Below, piece after piece: positions 8,708 through 17,393 of a stretch of 40,553 nucleotides of DNA. Under the pieces are notes generated by a model. It was not told the DNA's origin and searched no databases. It was given only the letters and a program-made list of their open reading frames with translations. A program made the translations under genes and the position numbers. This stretch comes from Chloroflexota bacterium (GTDB lineage Bacteria > Chloroflexota > Limnocylindria > Limnocylindrales > CSP1-4), in assembly GCA_016781485.1 (NCBI GenBank), contig JADDQH010000019.1, forward strand, positions 1 to 40,553, read 5' to 3'. The stretch's first letter is position 1, and every line of letters starts with the position of its first letter.

Positions 8708-9313
8708 CTAGCGGAGTCGAGACACGGCGATCCGCTCATGGAGCGGCGCGCCGGCGTTGGAAGCTCGGCGGCCGACGTACGCCCCGAGCAGCGTCCCGTA
8801 GAAGAACGCGTGCGCGACGAACTGGACGAGATGATCGGTGCCGTCAGGGAACCAGCGCCAACCGGCGATCGGGGCGATGACGAAGAAATTCACGACCCAG
8901 AGGAGCACACCGAAGAGGGTCGCCGCGACGAGAAGCACGGACCTCTGCCTCGCTGCAGCGGGAAGGAATGCGACGACGGCGCCGAAGGCCGCGCCGTAGA
9001 CCGCCGAGTTCATCATGTGGATCGCCATGCCGGCGGCGGCAGCCGGAAGCAGCGGGTATGTCGGCTCGAGCGCGGCGGGTCCGAGGCCGATGGCACCGAT
9101 CATCCGCAACGGCATGAAGAAGGCTGACGGCCCCATCAGGACCGCGGCGGCGATCATCTCGAACATCGCGAAGATGACGCCTGCGACGAGCCCCCCGACG
9201 AACCCTCGTCGAGCCCAATGGACCACGTCCCCTCGCTCCCCGGCCTCGATACTCATGACCTGCGTCCTCCGTGCTGGCGTGGCTCGACGACCCGTCGCCC
9301 GCTTCGCGTCCAT
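8708..9313 (-). CDS. Hypothetical multi-TM membrane protein
   Basis: GFVGGLVAGVIFAMFEMIAAAVLMG...GMAIHMMNSAVYGAAFGAVVAF...LLVAATLFGVLLWVVNFFVIAPIAG...FVAHAFFYGTLLGAYVG. Confidence 0.75.
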   Translation of the reverse strand: MDAKRATGRRATPARRTQVMSIEAGERGDVVHWARRGFVGGLVAGVIFAMFEMIAAAVLMGPSAFFMPLRMIGAIGLGPAALEPTYPLLPAAAAGMAIHMMNSAVYGAAFGAVVAFLPAAARQRSVLLVAATLFGVLLWVVNFFVIAPIAGWRWFPDGTDHLVQFVAHAFFYGTLLGAYVGRRASNAGAPLHERIAVSRLR

Positions 9314-9319
9314 CGCCCC

Positions 9320-9595
9320 TCATCCGACATAGCGCCGCTCCTCGTAGCACCAAGTGAAGCTCCCCGCGCTCAACGGGAGCGAGCGAATGACCGAGTGTCC
9401 CTCGCGGAGCGCGTGGGCGCGCGCGTGTCCGGCCTGCGATTCGCAGCACCCGACATGGCCGCACGTCGCGCAGAGGCGGAGATTGAAGCGGCTCCCGCAG
9501 CCCTCACACCGATCTGCCACGGGGCGAGCCGTCTCGGCCGGAACGTGAGGACATGTGGAGGCCTGCGAGCCGAACAGGTTGTCGAGAAACTTCAT
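9320..9595 (-). CDS. UBP-type zinc finger protein
   Basis: CPHV...CEGCGSRFNLRLCATCGHVGCCESQAGHARAHALREGHSVIRSLPLSAGSFTWCYEERRYV matches the UBP-ZnF Cys/His spacing. Confidence 0.88.
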   Translation of the reverse strand: MKFLDNLFGSQASTCPHVPAETARPVADRCEGCGSRFNLRLCATCGHVGCCESQAGHARAHALREGHSVIRSLPLSAGSFTWCYEERRYVG

Positions 9596-9670
9596 GCCTC
9601 GACCCTACGAACCGCTGACGCCCGCGCGCTGTGCGCCGGATCACACTCGGTGCTTTCGCGCGGGGAGATC

Positions 9671-10345
9671 TCAAGCGGCGAAGGCGGACGAGAGAGCGCG
9701 TGCGTTCAGGGCGACGTCGTACACGGCGGCCGCGACGAGCACGACGCCGGCCACCCGCAGGATCAGCTCGTGACGTTCCACGAGCAGCCGCGCGATGGCC
9801 TGCGCGCGCGCCGCGGCGACGAACGAGAGCACGAGCAGCGGGAGCCCGAAACCGAGTCCGTAGACGACGAACGTGCCGACGCGCACCAACGCGTCGGTCA
9901 AGCCGAGCGAGATGGCCAGCAGCGCGATCATGAACGGGCCGGCGCAGGGAAGTGCGACCGGGCCGAGCATCACGCCGTACACATACGCCTGGGCCAAGGG
10001 GTGCGCGACGAACGGCACCGAACGACCCGCCAGTCGCGCGAAGGGGTTTCGGCCGGCGATCAGCAGCAGTCCGAGGATGACCAGGAGCCCGTCCACGGCC
10101 GGGACGAGCAGCGTGAGCACCTGCGAGAGTGGTACGGCGAGGGCGGAGAGGACGACGGCGAGGGCGATCATCGTCGTCAGCACGCCGGCGAGCACCGAGG
10201 CGCCGAGGAGCGGGCGACTGTGCGGGTGCTCCGCTACACCTCGGTCTCCTGCGAGGTAGGCGATGAACCCGGGGTAGAGCGGAAGCAGACACGGGCTCGC
10301 CGCGCTGCCGACGCCGAGGAGGAACGTCGGGATGAGGGTCTCCAT
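9671..10345 (-). CDS. CcdA-like cytochrome c biogenesis/thiol-redox transmembrane protein
   Basis: TFLLGVGSAASPCLLPLYPGFIAYLAG ... LGPVALPCAGPFMIALL: two Pro-flanked Cys in TM segments, CcdA pattern. Confidence 0.85.
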   Translation of the reverse strand: METLIPTFLLGVGSAASPCLLPLYPGFIAYLAGDRGVAEHPHSRPLLGASVLAGVLTTMIALAVVLSALAVPLSQVLTLLVPAVDGLLVILGLLLIAGRNPFARLAGRSVPFVAHPLAQAYVYGVMLGPVALPCAGPFMIALLAISLGLTDALVRVGTFVVYGLGFGLPLLVLSFVAAARAQAIARLLVERHELILRVAGVVLVAAAVYDVALNARALSSAFAA

Positions 10346-10352
10346 CTGACGG

Positions 10353-11074
10353 TCAGTCGAGGTCGCCCTCGGCCACGTGCGCGAGCTGCTCTGCGTCGCG
10401 GATGACGACCTGGTGCTTGACCGTTTCGAGGAGTCCGCGCCGCCTGAAGTCGGCGAGCGTATGCGCCAACGTCTCCCGCGTGGTCCCGACCATGTCTGCG
10501 AGCTCCTGTTGGGTCAGCCGGCCTGGATCAGGGTGCCGCGGATCGTCTGGACGCCGAAGCGTTGGGCAAGGTCGATGAGGCGACGCGCCAGGCGCTGCCC
10601 GACCCGCTGGTACGCCATCGCCTCCAGCTCGCGCTCGGCTTCCCGAAGCCGTCGGGAAAGGTGGTTGATGACGTTCACGCCGATCGCCGGGTACCGCTCG
10701 ATCAGCTTCCGTAGCTCAGCCGGGGTGATCGTGCATATCACCGCCTCGTCGAGCGTCTCCGCGTACGCGCCCGGGATCCGGTCCTGTCCCAGCAGGGACA
10801 TGTCACCGACGATCGTGCCGCGGTCGTAGATGTCCAGCGTCAGCTGCTTCCCGTCCGGCGTGACGCGGTAGACGCGTACCTTGCCCTTCTTCAGGATGTG
10901 GATGCGTTCGGGCGGATCGTCGGGCGAGAGGATGACCTGCCCGCGAGAACAGTGGGTCATCGTGGTCGCGTGACCGATCGCCTCGATATCCGCAGCCGAC
11001 AGTCCCGCGAACAACTCCAGCTCGCGAAGCAGGCCGAGTTTCTCCGACCAGGACCGTCGCTGTTCGACGTTCAC
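10353..11074 (-). CDS. Crp/Fnr family regulator, frameshifted near 10530-10560
   Basis: ORF 10514..11074 gives cyclic-nucleotide-binding domain (LFAGLSAADIEAIGHATTM...ILKKGKVRVYRVTPDGKQLTL); its HTH continues in another frame (LTQQELADMVGTTRETLAHTLADFRRRGLLETVKHQVVIRDAEQLAHVAEGDLD*) ending at 10353. Confidence 0.82.
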
Positions 11075-11850
11075 GCCTCGGACTCTATCCGCACGATCCG
11101 TGCGGCGGAGAACACGGGATCGACGTCGATCCCGACGCGTCGGTACAGCTCGGCCGGGAGTCCGATGTCGGCGACGTAGAGCCGACCCGATCGATCACGT
11201 CCGTCCTTCAGGAGCAATCCGAGCTTGGGAAGCGCGACGGTCACGGTCGCATCAGCGGCCAGCGCGAGTCCCGGCGTTTCACCCGTATCCGGATCGACCC
11301 CCGACGGCACATCGAGACTGAGGACCCGCGACCCGGACCGGCGGATCGACGCGATCTGCCGCGCGACCTCGCCCCGCGGAGCCCCGGCAACGCCGTAACC
11401 GAGGAGCGCGTCGACGACGAGGTCCGCCTTCGCCAGCATCGCCTCGAGTTCTTCGTCGGTCACGTCGTACGCCGGGACGCAGCAACTGACTGCCATCGCC
11501 AGCAATGTCGCCACCTGCTCGCGTGCGGGAGCGCCGAGCCGGGCGACCGGCCGCGCCAGGATCACGCGGACGAGCGCGCCCCGGTTCCTGAGATGCCGCG
11601 CCGCAACCAGTCCGCCGGCGCCGTTGTTCCCCGGGCCTGCGGCGACGACGACGAGCTTGTCGGTGAGGTCACCGCCGAGTTCGAGACGTGCGACCTCGGC
11701 CAGGTGTGAACCGGCCTGCTCGAGCATCTGTGGCAAAGAGATCCCGAATTCGTCGACGGCGAGGCGGTCGATCTCAGCCATCTCGGGGGCGCTGACGGCC
11801 GGGACGGCACCGACGCAGACCGACGGAAGAGACGAAGCTTCCGCGGTCAT
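11071..11850 (-). CDS. nnrE: NAD(P)H-hydrate epimerase (YjeF_N domain)
   Basis: MAEIDRLAVDEFGISLPQMLEQAGSHLAEVAR...VVAAGPGNNGAGGLVAARHLRNRGA...LDVPSGVDPDTGE. Confidence 0.9.
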   Translation of the reverse strand: MTAEASSLPSVCVGAVPAVSAPEMAEIDRLAVDEFGISLPQMLEQAGSHLAEVARLELGGDLTDKLVVVAAGPGNNGAGGLVAARHLRNRGALVRVILARPVARLGAPAREQVATLLAMAVSCCVPAYDVTDEELEAMLAKADLVVDALLGYGVAGAPRGEVARQIASIRRSGSRVLSLDVPSGVDPDTGETPGLALAADATVTVALPKLGLLLKDGRDRSGRLYVADIGLPAELYRRVGIDVDPVFSAARIVRIESEA

Positions 11851-12413
11851 CGTACGTATTGCTCGAGGGTCGCGACCAGGTCGGCCGACCCCTTGTGCCC
11901 GAAGCCCGTGGACACGACGCGCCCTTCCCTGTCAAGGACGATCAGGGGCGTCGAAGGCGGCGAGAGGACGAGATCGCCGAACTCGGCTGCGAGGGAGCGC
12001 GAGACCTCCGGCGGCGCGATCGCGAACGTCCAATCGAAGCCTTCGCGTTGGGAATAACGAGCCAGATCCGATGCCTGCTCCGCGGGGTCGATGTCGAGAC
12101 TGATGTACACGACCTGGTCGCTGCCGAGTTCTCGGAGTGCCTCCCTGGCCTCCCGCTGCTGGATCACGCAGCTGGAGCACCAGATCGCCATCGGCTCGAT
12201 CGCCACCACCTTGCCCGACAGGTCGGCGACGCGGAACGACGTACCGCTGCGGACGTCGGTCAGCGTGGCGGTCCGCCAGATCGCCGCGGTCTGGGGCGCG
12301 GCGGGCGCGCCCCGCTCGCCGGCACCCGCCGTACACGCGGCGAGCGACAGCGTGAAGACAGCGAGGAAGACGACGCGTCCTCGCGTCACAGCAAGGATCG
12401 GCGAGAGTCTCAC
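11847..12413 (-). CDS. TlpA-like redoxin lipoprotein
   Basis: LSLAAC lipobox; VAIEPMAIWCSSCVIQQREAREALRELG thioredoxin-fold CxxC; GTG start overlaps upstream stop. Confidence 0.82.
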   Translation of the reverse strand: MRLSPILAVTRGRVVFLAVFTLSLAACTAGAGERGAPAAPQTAAIWRTATLTDVRSGTSFRVADLSGKVVAIEPMAIWCSSCVIQQREAREALRELGSDQVVYISLDIDPAEQASDLARYSQREGFDWTFAIAPPEVSRSLAAEFGDLVLSPPSTPLIVLDREGRVVSTGFGHKGSADLVATLEQYVR

Positions 12414-13627
12414 GGCGCGGTCCACACTCGCGTGTCGGGGGTGAACGCCGCCCACGCGAACCAGAAATGATCGCCGTGCACCACCGGCTCGAGCTGCTTC
12501 CCGGCGAGCGGACCATCCGTCGCGCGTCCGGTGACCGACCACGTCGAGCCCGTCTCCTGGTCGGCGATCGGTGCGCCGGCGTCGCCGCGTCGCGCGAACG
12601 TTAGGCGGCGCCCATCGACCTGCGGCCGAAATACCCCGGTCGCGCCCGCGTCGCGCCCGCGGTCGAGCGCGTCGCTATCGAGCGCGGAGGCAGTCCCGGG
12701 TGTCCAGAAGACGACGACGGGCTGGCCACCGACGGTCTCACTCGCGACGCCTGTCTTCGCGAGCTCTGGGTACGGGAAGGCAACGGCGTCGTCACCCTGC
12801 ATGACCGTCACCACGCGCTCCTTGGGGGCCACTCGGTCGTCGATCACGCCCTCGTACAGGAACGGCTGTTCGCCTGCCGCGTCGTACCCCGGGTACGGGT
12901 TGCGGCCGTAGTCGCGCCTGTGCCCAGTGTCGCGGCTGAGGACGTCGCCGTCGGGATGAGCGGCGGCGAAGTCGGCGAGCGAGACGATCTGCGCGGGCAG
13001 GAAGGTCAGCCGCTTCCCCGTCAGTTCCCCGACGACCGCCTCGCCGGTCGCCTGCTGCCACCAGCTCTCGGTCTGCCGGTCGTACATCACGAGGTCACTG
13101 AACCGGAGATTCCCCGTCGTCCCGAAGTCATGGACGGTGCCGGCGAGCGTTCGCTCGAACACGAGCGCCGTATTGCACAGCGGGCAGAACGTGACGACCA
13201 CTGGCTCGTCGCCGAGGACGTCGTTCACGATCTCGTGCCAGATGAGGATCGCCAGGGGGTACGCCCGTGCGCGGCCGTTGAGGACGAGCGCGATGACCGG
13301 TGAGCGCTCGCTCAGCCAACCTCTTGCCGCCTCGATCGACTCGTATCGGGGTTCGTCGATCGGTGGGATCCCGTCCTTCGGCGGACCGCCGCCGGCGAAC
13401 TCCGCCAGATCGACGCTCGCCTTGTTGAAGTCGGTCTTCCACCCCCGCGTGGAGACGCGGAGCCGGCTGATGTCGGCGGTGACGGAAGCGTCAGCGCTGG
13501 CAGGACCCATTGGTCGTGGGGGTGACGACGGCTCGGATGTCGGTATCGCCGCACCGGCAAGCGGCTGGCACGCCGCCGCGACGGCGACCACGAAGACGAC
13601 CACTGCCATCAGCCGCGAGCGGTTCAT
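12410..13627 (-). CDS. DUF3179 domain-containing lipoprotein
   Basis: AAACQP lipobox; DGIPPIDEPRYESIEAARGWLSERSPVIALVLNGRARAYPLAILIWHEIVNDVLGDEPVVVTFCPLCNTALVFERTLAGTVHDFGTTGNLRFSDLVMYDRQTESWWQQ is characteristic. Confidence 0.9.
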   Translation of the reverse strand: MNRSRLMAVVVFVVAVAAACQPLAGAAIPTSEPSSPPRPMGPASADASVTADISRLRVSTRGWKTDFNKASVDLAEFAGGGPPKDGIPPIDEPRYESIEAARGWLSERSPVIALVLNGRARAYPLAILIWHEIVNDVLGDEPVVVTFCPLCNTALVFERTLAGTVHDFGTTGNLRFSDLVMYDRQTESWWQQATGEAVVGELTGKRLTFLPAQIVSLADFAAAHPDGDVLSRDTGHRRDYGRNPYPGYDAAGEQPFLYEGVIDDRVAPKERVVTVMQGDDAVAFPYPELAKTGVASETVGGQPVVVFWTPGTASALDSDALDRGRDAGATGVFRPQVDGRRLTFARRGDAGAPIADQETGSTWSVTGRATDGPLAGKQLEPVVHGDHFWFAWAAFTPDTRVWTAP

Positions 13628-13807
13628 GCGCCGAACGTAGGCGTCCGCGCGACAGCTCCGCTGTGAGCTTCGTTACGGACAGGGCTGCGTTTTCGAAGGG
13701 ACAGTCTCGCCGATGCCGTCCTAGGTGCGGTCGATCCCTGACGACGGCCGGCGGGAGGCACGGCCTGATCGGGCGGTGCCATCGGCGTTCTGCTTGATTA
13801 GGAGCCA

Positions 13808-13838
13808 TTGACCTTCGAGCGGCTCTAGGGTCTAGGCT
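13808..13838 (+). promoter_or_regulatory. MerR-type promoter/operator: TTGACC-19 bp-TAGGCT
   Basis: TTGACC (13808-13813), 19-bp spacer, TAGGCT (13833-13838), dyad GACCTTCGAGC-G-GCTCTAGGGTC (9/11); ATG at 13845. Confidence 0.75.
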
Positions 13839-13844
13839 GCTCCC

Positions 13845-14243
13845 ATGTGCATCGGAGAGCTTGCCGAACGGCTCGGCACGACCCCCCATACCGTCCGCTT
13901 CTACGAACGCCTGGGCTTGGTCCCGGCGCCGGAGCGGAGCGAGAACGGTTACCGCGACTACGCCGAGCGCCATGTATCGCGGCTCCGGCTGCTGATCGGC
14001 CTGCGACAGCTCGACCTGCCGCTCGATCAGGCGGGAGAGCTGGCGTCGCTGTGTGCCGAGGGGCGTTGCGACGAGGTCTCGGAGGAGTTGCGGATCGCGC
14101 TCCGCGAGAAGCGCGCCGAGCTGGCCCGGCGGATGGACGAGATGCGCTACCTCGACGGACGGCTTGCTCATCTGGCCGGTCAGCTCGACACCGGAGAGTC
14201 GCCACGAGAACTCGTCACGCTTGGAAAGGAGGAACGCGGATGA
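13845..14243 (+). CDS. MerR family transcriptional regulator (paralogue of 3792..4190)
   Basis: MCIGELAERLGTTPHTVRFYERLGLVPAPERSENGYRDYAERHVSRLRLLIGLRQLDLPLDQAGELASLCAEGRCDEV. Confidence 0.92.
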   Translation: MCIGELAERLGTTPHTVRFYERLGLVPAPERSENGYRDYAERHVSRLRLLIGLRQLDLPLDQAGELASLCAEGRCDEVSEELRIALREKRAELARRMDEMRYLDGRLAHLAGQLDTGESPRELVTLGKEERG

Positions 14244-14305
14244 CGCCTGAGCGATGCAAGGACTGCTGCTGCGAGCATCACTGCTGCGGCTGCGGGGGCC
14301 GTTAG
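14240..14305 (+). CDS. 21-aa cysteine-rich microprotein (MTPERCKDCCCEHHCCGCGGR)
   Basis: ATG overlaps merR stop (ATGA), AAAGGAGG upstream, stop TAG followed within 10 nt by an intrinsic terminator; 7 Cys and 2 His in 21 residues. Too short for the supplied ORF track. Confidence 0.6.
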   Translation: MTPERCKDCCCEHHCCGCGGR

Positions 14306-14313
14306 GACCGAGA

Positions 14314-14347
14314 GAGGCCCGGTGGACACACCGGGCCTCCGCATTTT
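14314..14347 (+). terminator. Rho-independent terminator
   Basis: gaggcccggtg-gaca-caccgggcctc perfect 11-bp stem, 4-nt loop, followed by cgcatttt. Confidence 0.85.
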
Positions 14348-14412
14348 CGAACCGACGCAGCGCCGATGTGCGCTTGCTTACTGCGCCGCAAGAGTCGCGT
14401 CGCCCACGTTAG

Positions 14413-14433
14413 GTCCGGGCGTGACGCCCGGAC
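14413..14433. other. Intergenic perfect inverted repeat
   Basis: gtccgggcg-tga-cgcccggac, 9-bp stem, 3-nt loop. Confidence 0.6.
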
Positions 14434-14475
14434 AAGGCAGTGCAGTGGGAGTCGGCCGAACAGAGTGGGCAGGGC

Positions 14476-14802
14476 ATGAAAGAGATCGACCACAAGCCGC
14501 GCGTTGAATTCCTCTGGTTCCAGGATTGCCCGAACCACGAAGTCGCGCGACAGCTCGTCCTCGACGTGATCGCCGAGACGGGCGCCGAGGTCGAGTTCCG
14601 CGACATCGACGCGAGCGATCCGGCGACGGCACAAGCGCTTCACTTCCCCGGCTCGCCGACGGTCCGCGTCGACGGGCGAGACGTTGATCCGCACTTCACG
14701 GACCCCGGCGACTACACCCCGCGGTGTCGGCTGTACCGGCACGGTGGGCGAACGAGCGGCGTTCCGGACCGAGCGTGGATCGAGCAAGCGCTCGCCCGGT
14801 GA
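14476..14802 (+). CDS. Thioredoxin-like protein (mer-locus associated)
   Basis: VEFLWFQDCPNHEVARQLVLDVIAETGAEVEFRDIDASDPATAQALHFPGSPTVRVDGRDVDP: thioredoxin-fold small protein with GSPTV cis-Pro motif. Confidence 0.72.
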   Translation: MKEIDHKPRVEFLWFQDCPNHEVARQLVLDVIAETGAEVEFRDIDASDPATAQALHFPGSPTVRVDGRDVDPHFTDPGDYTPRCRLYRHGGRTSGVPDRAWIEQALAR

Positions 14803-14898
14803 GCAGCGACCGAAGCTCGAGCGTGCGAGCCAGGACACAGACATCTGGTCGGCGCGGGCCGACGATCGGCGAAACGCAGCACGGACGACGGAGCGGGG

Positions 14899-16257
14899 AT
14901 GGAGCAGTTTGACTTTGTGATCATCGGCGCGGGTACGGCAGGAGAGGCCGCGGCCCATCTCGCGGCGTCGCGCGGCGCGAGTGTGGCGATCATCGACCGC
15001 GAGCTCTTCGGAGGTTCCTGCCCGTTCTGGGCCTGCATGCCCTCGAAGGCCTTACTGCACGCCGCGTCCGTGCACGCCTCGGGCGGCGAGTACCCCTGGC
15101 CGAAGGCATCGGCGTTCAGGGACTACATGATCAACCGCGAGGGGATCGACTTCCCCGATGACGGCGGACACGCCCGGAGCCTCGAGGAAGCGGGGGCAAA
15201 GGTCATCCGGGGGACCGCGCACATCGCCGGACCGAGTACGGTGTCCGTGGAGTCGGACGGCCGACGCGACACGCTGCTCGCGACGAAGGCGATCGTCGTC
15301 GCCGTCGGGACGAACCCCACGATCCCCGAGATCCCGGGGCTCGACGCCATCAGACCCTGGACGAATCGGGAAGGGACAGCGACCCGCGACCTACCGCAGA
15401 GCCTCGCGATCCTCGGCGGTGGACCGACCGCTGTCGAGCTCGCGCAGGTCTATGCCCGCTACGGCGTTCCGGTGACGATCGTCGACCGGAACGAGCGACT
15501 CAATCACCGCGACCACCCGCGGAACTCCGAGGCGCTCGAGAGGGCACTCGTCAACGACGGTGTGCGGATCAGGAAGGGTGTCGAGGCTCGACTCGTCATT
15601 CCCGGCGGCGCGGGCGGGCCGCACTGCCTCGAGCTCTCGGACGGGAGCTCGCTTGAAGTGCACGAGGTCCTTCTTGCCGTGGGGAGGACGGCACCCGTCG
15701 ACGGGCTCGGGCTCGAAACCGTTGGCGCCAAGATCGAGCGCGGCCGGCCGGTCGTGGACGACAGGCTGCGAGCCGCGGACGGAGTGTTCGTCGTGGGCGA
15801 TGCCGCGGGACCCGAGATGCACACGCACCTGGCGCATTACCAGGGAGAGATAGCGGCGCGAATCGCCCTGGGCGAAGACGTCCGGCCCGATCATCGCGCG
15901 ATCCCTCGCGCCACCTACACCGATCCGGAAACGGCGGGTGTCGGTCTGCGGCTCGATCAGGCGCAACAGCAGGGGTACGACGCGTTCGAGGAGACCGCCG
16001 ATCTCGCCACATCGGCGAAGGGCTACGTGACCGAGTCGTTCGGACACGTGAGCATCGTCGTGGACAGGCGTGAGCGCGTCCTGCTCGGCGCGTTCATCGC
16101 CGGCCCCGGCGCGAGCGAGGCGATCCACGAGGCGGTCCTCGCGATCAAGACCCGCACCGCGCTCTCGGTCCTCGCCGACACCATCCATGCTTTTCCGACG
16201 ACCGCCCGCGTCATGGGCGGCCTGTTCGGCGAGGCCGCGAAGAAGTCGGAGGGATAG
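14899..16257 (+). CDS. NAD(P)/FAD-dependent disulfide oxidoreductase (MerA/mycothione reductase-like)
   Basis: FVIIGAGTAGEAAAHLAASRGASVAIIDRELFGGSCPFWACMPSKALLHAA; LAILGGGPTAVELAQVYARYGVPVTIVDR; VFVVGDAAGPEMHTHLAHYQGEIAARIA. Confidence 0.9.
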   Translation: MEQFDFVIIGAGTAGEAAAHLAASRGASVAIIDRELFGGSCPFWACMPSKALLHAASVHASGGEYPWPKASAFRDYMINREGIDFPDDGGHARSLEEAGAKVIRGTAHIAGPSTVSVESDGRRDTLLATKAIVVAVGTNPTIPEIPGLDAIRPWTNREGTATRDLPQSLAILGGGPTAVELAQVYARYGVPVTIVDRNERLNHRDHPRNSEALERALVNDGVRIRKGVEARLVIPGGAGGPHCLELSDGSSLEVHEVLLAVGRTAPVDGLGLETVGAKIERGRPVVDDRLRAADGVFVVGDAAGPEMHTHLAHYQGEIAARIALGEDVRPDHRAIPRATYTDPETAGVGLRLDQAQQQGYDAFEETADLATSAKGYVTESFGHVSIVVDRRERVLLGAFIAGPGASEAIHEAVLAIKTRTALSVLADTIHAFPTTARVMGGLFGEAAKKSEG

Positions 16258-16261
16258 CTCG

Positions 16262-16780
16262 ATGACCCGGACAGCCACCATCCCGGCGGAGGTGACTCCG
16301 GCAGCCCTCGGGCCCGGCCAGGAGTCGGTATGGGACTACCCCCGGCCGCCGCGAGTGGAGCCAACGGCGGAGCGGGCCAGGGTGGTCGTAGATGGCACGA
16401 CGATCGCCGACAGCTCCGGCGCGTTGCGCGTCCTCGAGTTCGGGGGCCCGCCCGTGTACTACTTCCCGCGTGACGACGTCCGGATGGACCTCCTCCACGA
16501 GAGCCCGCACACGACCGTCTGCGAGTGGAAAGGCAACGCCTCGTACTACTCGCTGACCATGGGCCAGCGCACGGTCCACAACGTTGCATGGACGTACCGC
16601 GACCCGTCCCCCGGTTACGAGGCCATCCGCGACCATCTCGCGTTCTACGCGGGACTCGTCGACGAGGCCTACGTCGGCGAGGAGCGTGTCCTCCCGCAGC
16701 CCGGCCGCTTCTACGGCGGCTGGATCACGAGCCGCGTCGTCGGTCCCTTCAAGGGTGGCCCTGGGAGCGCCCACTGGTGA
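16262..16780 (+). CDS. DUF427 domain-containing protein
   Basis: RVVVDGTTIADSSGALRVLEFGGPPVYYFPRDDVRMDLLHESPHTTVCEWKGNASYYSL...NVAWTYRDPSPGYEAIRDHLAFYAG. Confidence 0.9.
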   Translation: MTRTATIPAEVTPAALGPGQESVWDYPRPPRVEPTAERARVVVDGTTIADSSGALRVLEFGGPPVYYFPRDDVRMDLLHESPHTTVCEWKGNASYYSLTMGQRTVHNVAWTYRDPSPGYEAIRDHLAFYAGLVDEAYVGEERVLPQPGRFYGGWITSRVVGPFKGGPGSAHW

Positions 16781-17319
16781 GCAGCGTTCGCTCCCGCATC
16801 GACATCGTCGCCGCACCGACTCCGAAGCCCCGGCACTGGCGCTCGCTGCTCGTCCCGCTGGGAGCGTTCGAGCGCGCAGAGTGGGCCGTCGCCGTCATCG
16901 CGACGCTTGCTGCGCTCGCCCTGCTCGGCATCCCGACGGCAGTCGTCCCGACCCCGCTCTTTGGTCGGACGCTCGAAACCGACGCCGTGAATGTCGCGGT
17001 CTGGCTCGCCTCGGCGCCGCTCATCGGGATCCTGGTCGCGACGTACGCGCCGTCGCTGCGCCTTACTCCTGTCGAGCGCTCGCCCGTAGGTCGGATCTCG
17101 ACCGCCGGCGCGGCGGCGTACCTGGCGATCGGCTGTCCGGTCTGCAACAAGGTCCTGCTGGTACTCCTGGGGACGAACGGCGCCCTCCAGATCTTTGCGC
17201 CGCTCCAGCCGTTGATCGGCGTGCTTGCGGTCGGATCGCTCACGGCGATGCTCGTCTGGCGCCTCCGGCAGCTCGCGGTCCCACGCTCGGCGTGCGCGAC
17301 GCCGGTCCCGTACGGATAG
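16777..17319 (+). CDS. Hypothetical multi-TM membrane protein with GCPVCNK motif
   Basis: GTG start overlapping DUF427 stop (GTGA); WAVAVIATLAALALLGIP..., AAYLAIGCPVCNKVLLVLLGTNGALQIFAPLQPLIGVLAVGSLTAMLVW. Confidence 0.8.
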   Translation: MSSVRSRIDIVAAPTPKPRHWRSLLVPLGAFERAEWAVAVIATLAALALLGIPTAVVPTPLFGRTLETDAVNVAVWLASAPLIGILVATYAPSLRLTPVERSPVGRISTAGAAAYLAIGCPVCNKVLLVLLGTNGALQIFAPLQPLIGVLAVGSLTAMLVWRLRQLAVPRSACATPVPYG

Positions 17320-17393
17320 GACGGCGAACGCCACGAGCCGCGATGCTCTCGCGGCTTCTCCCAACCTGGGCCGCGCGCGGGAGGGGCTGACGG

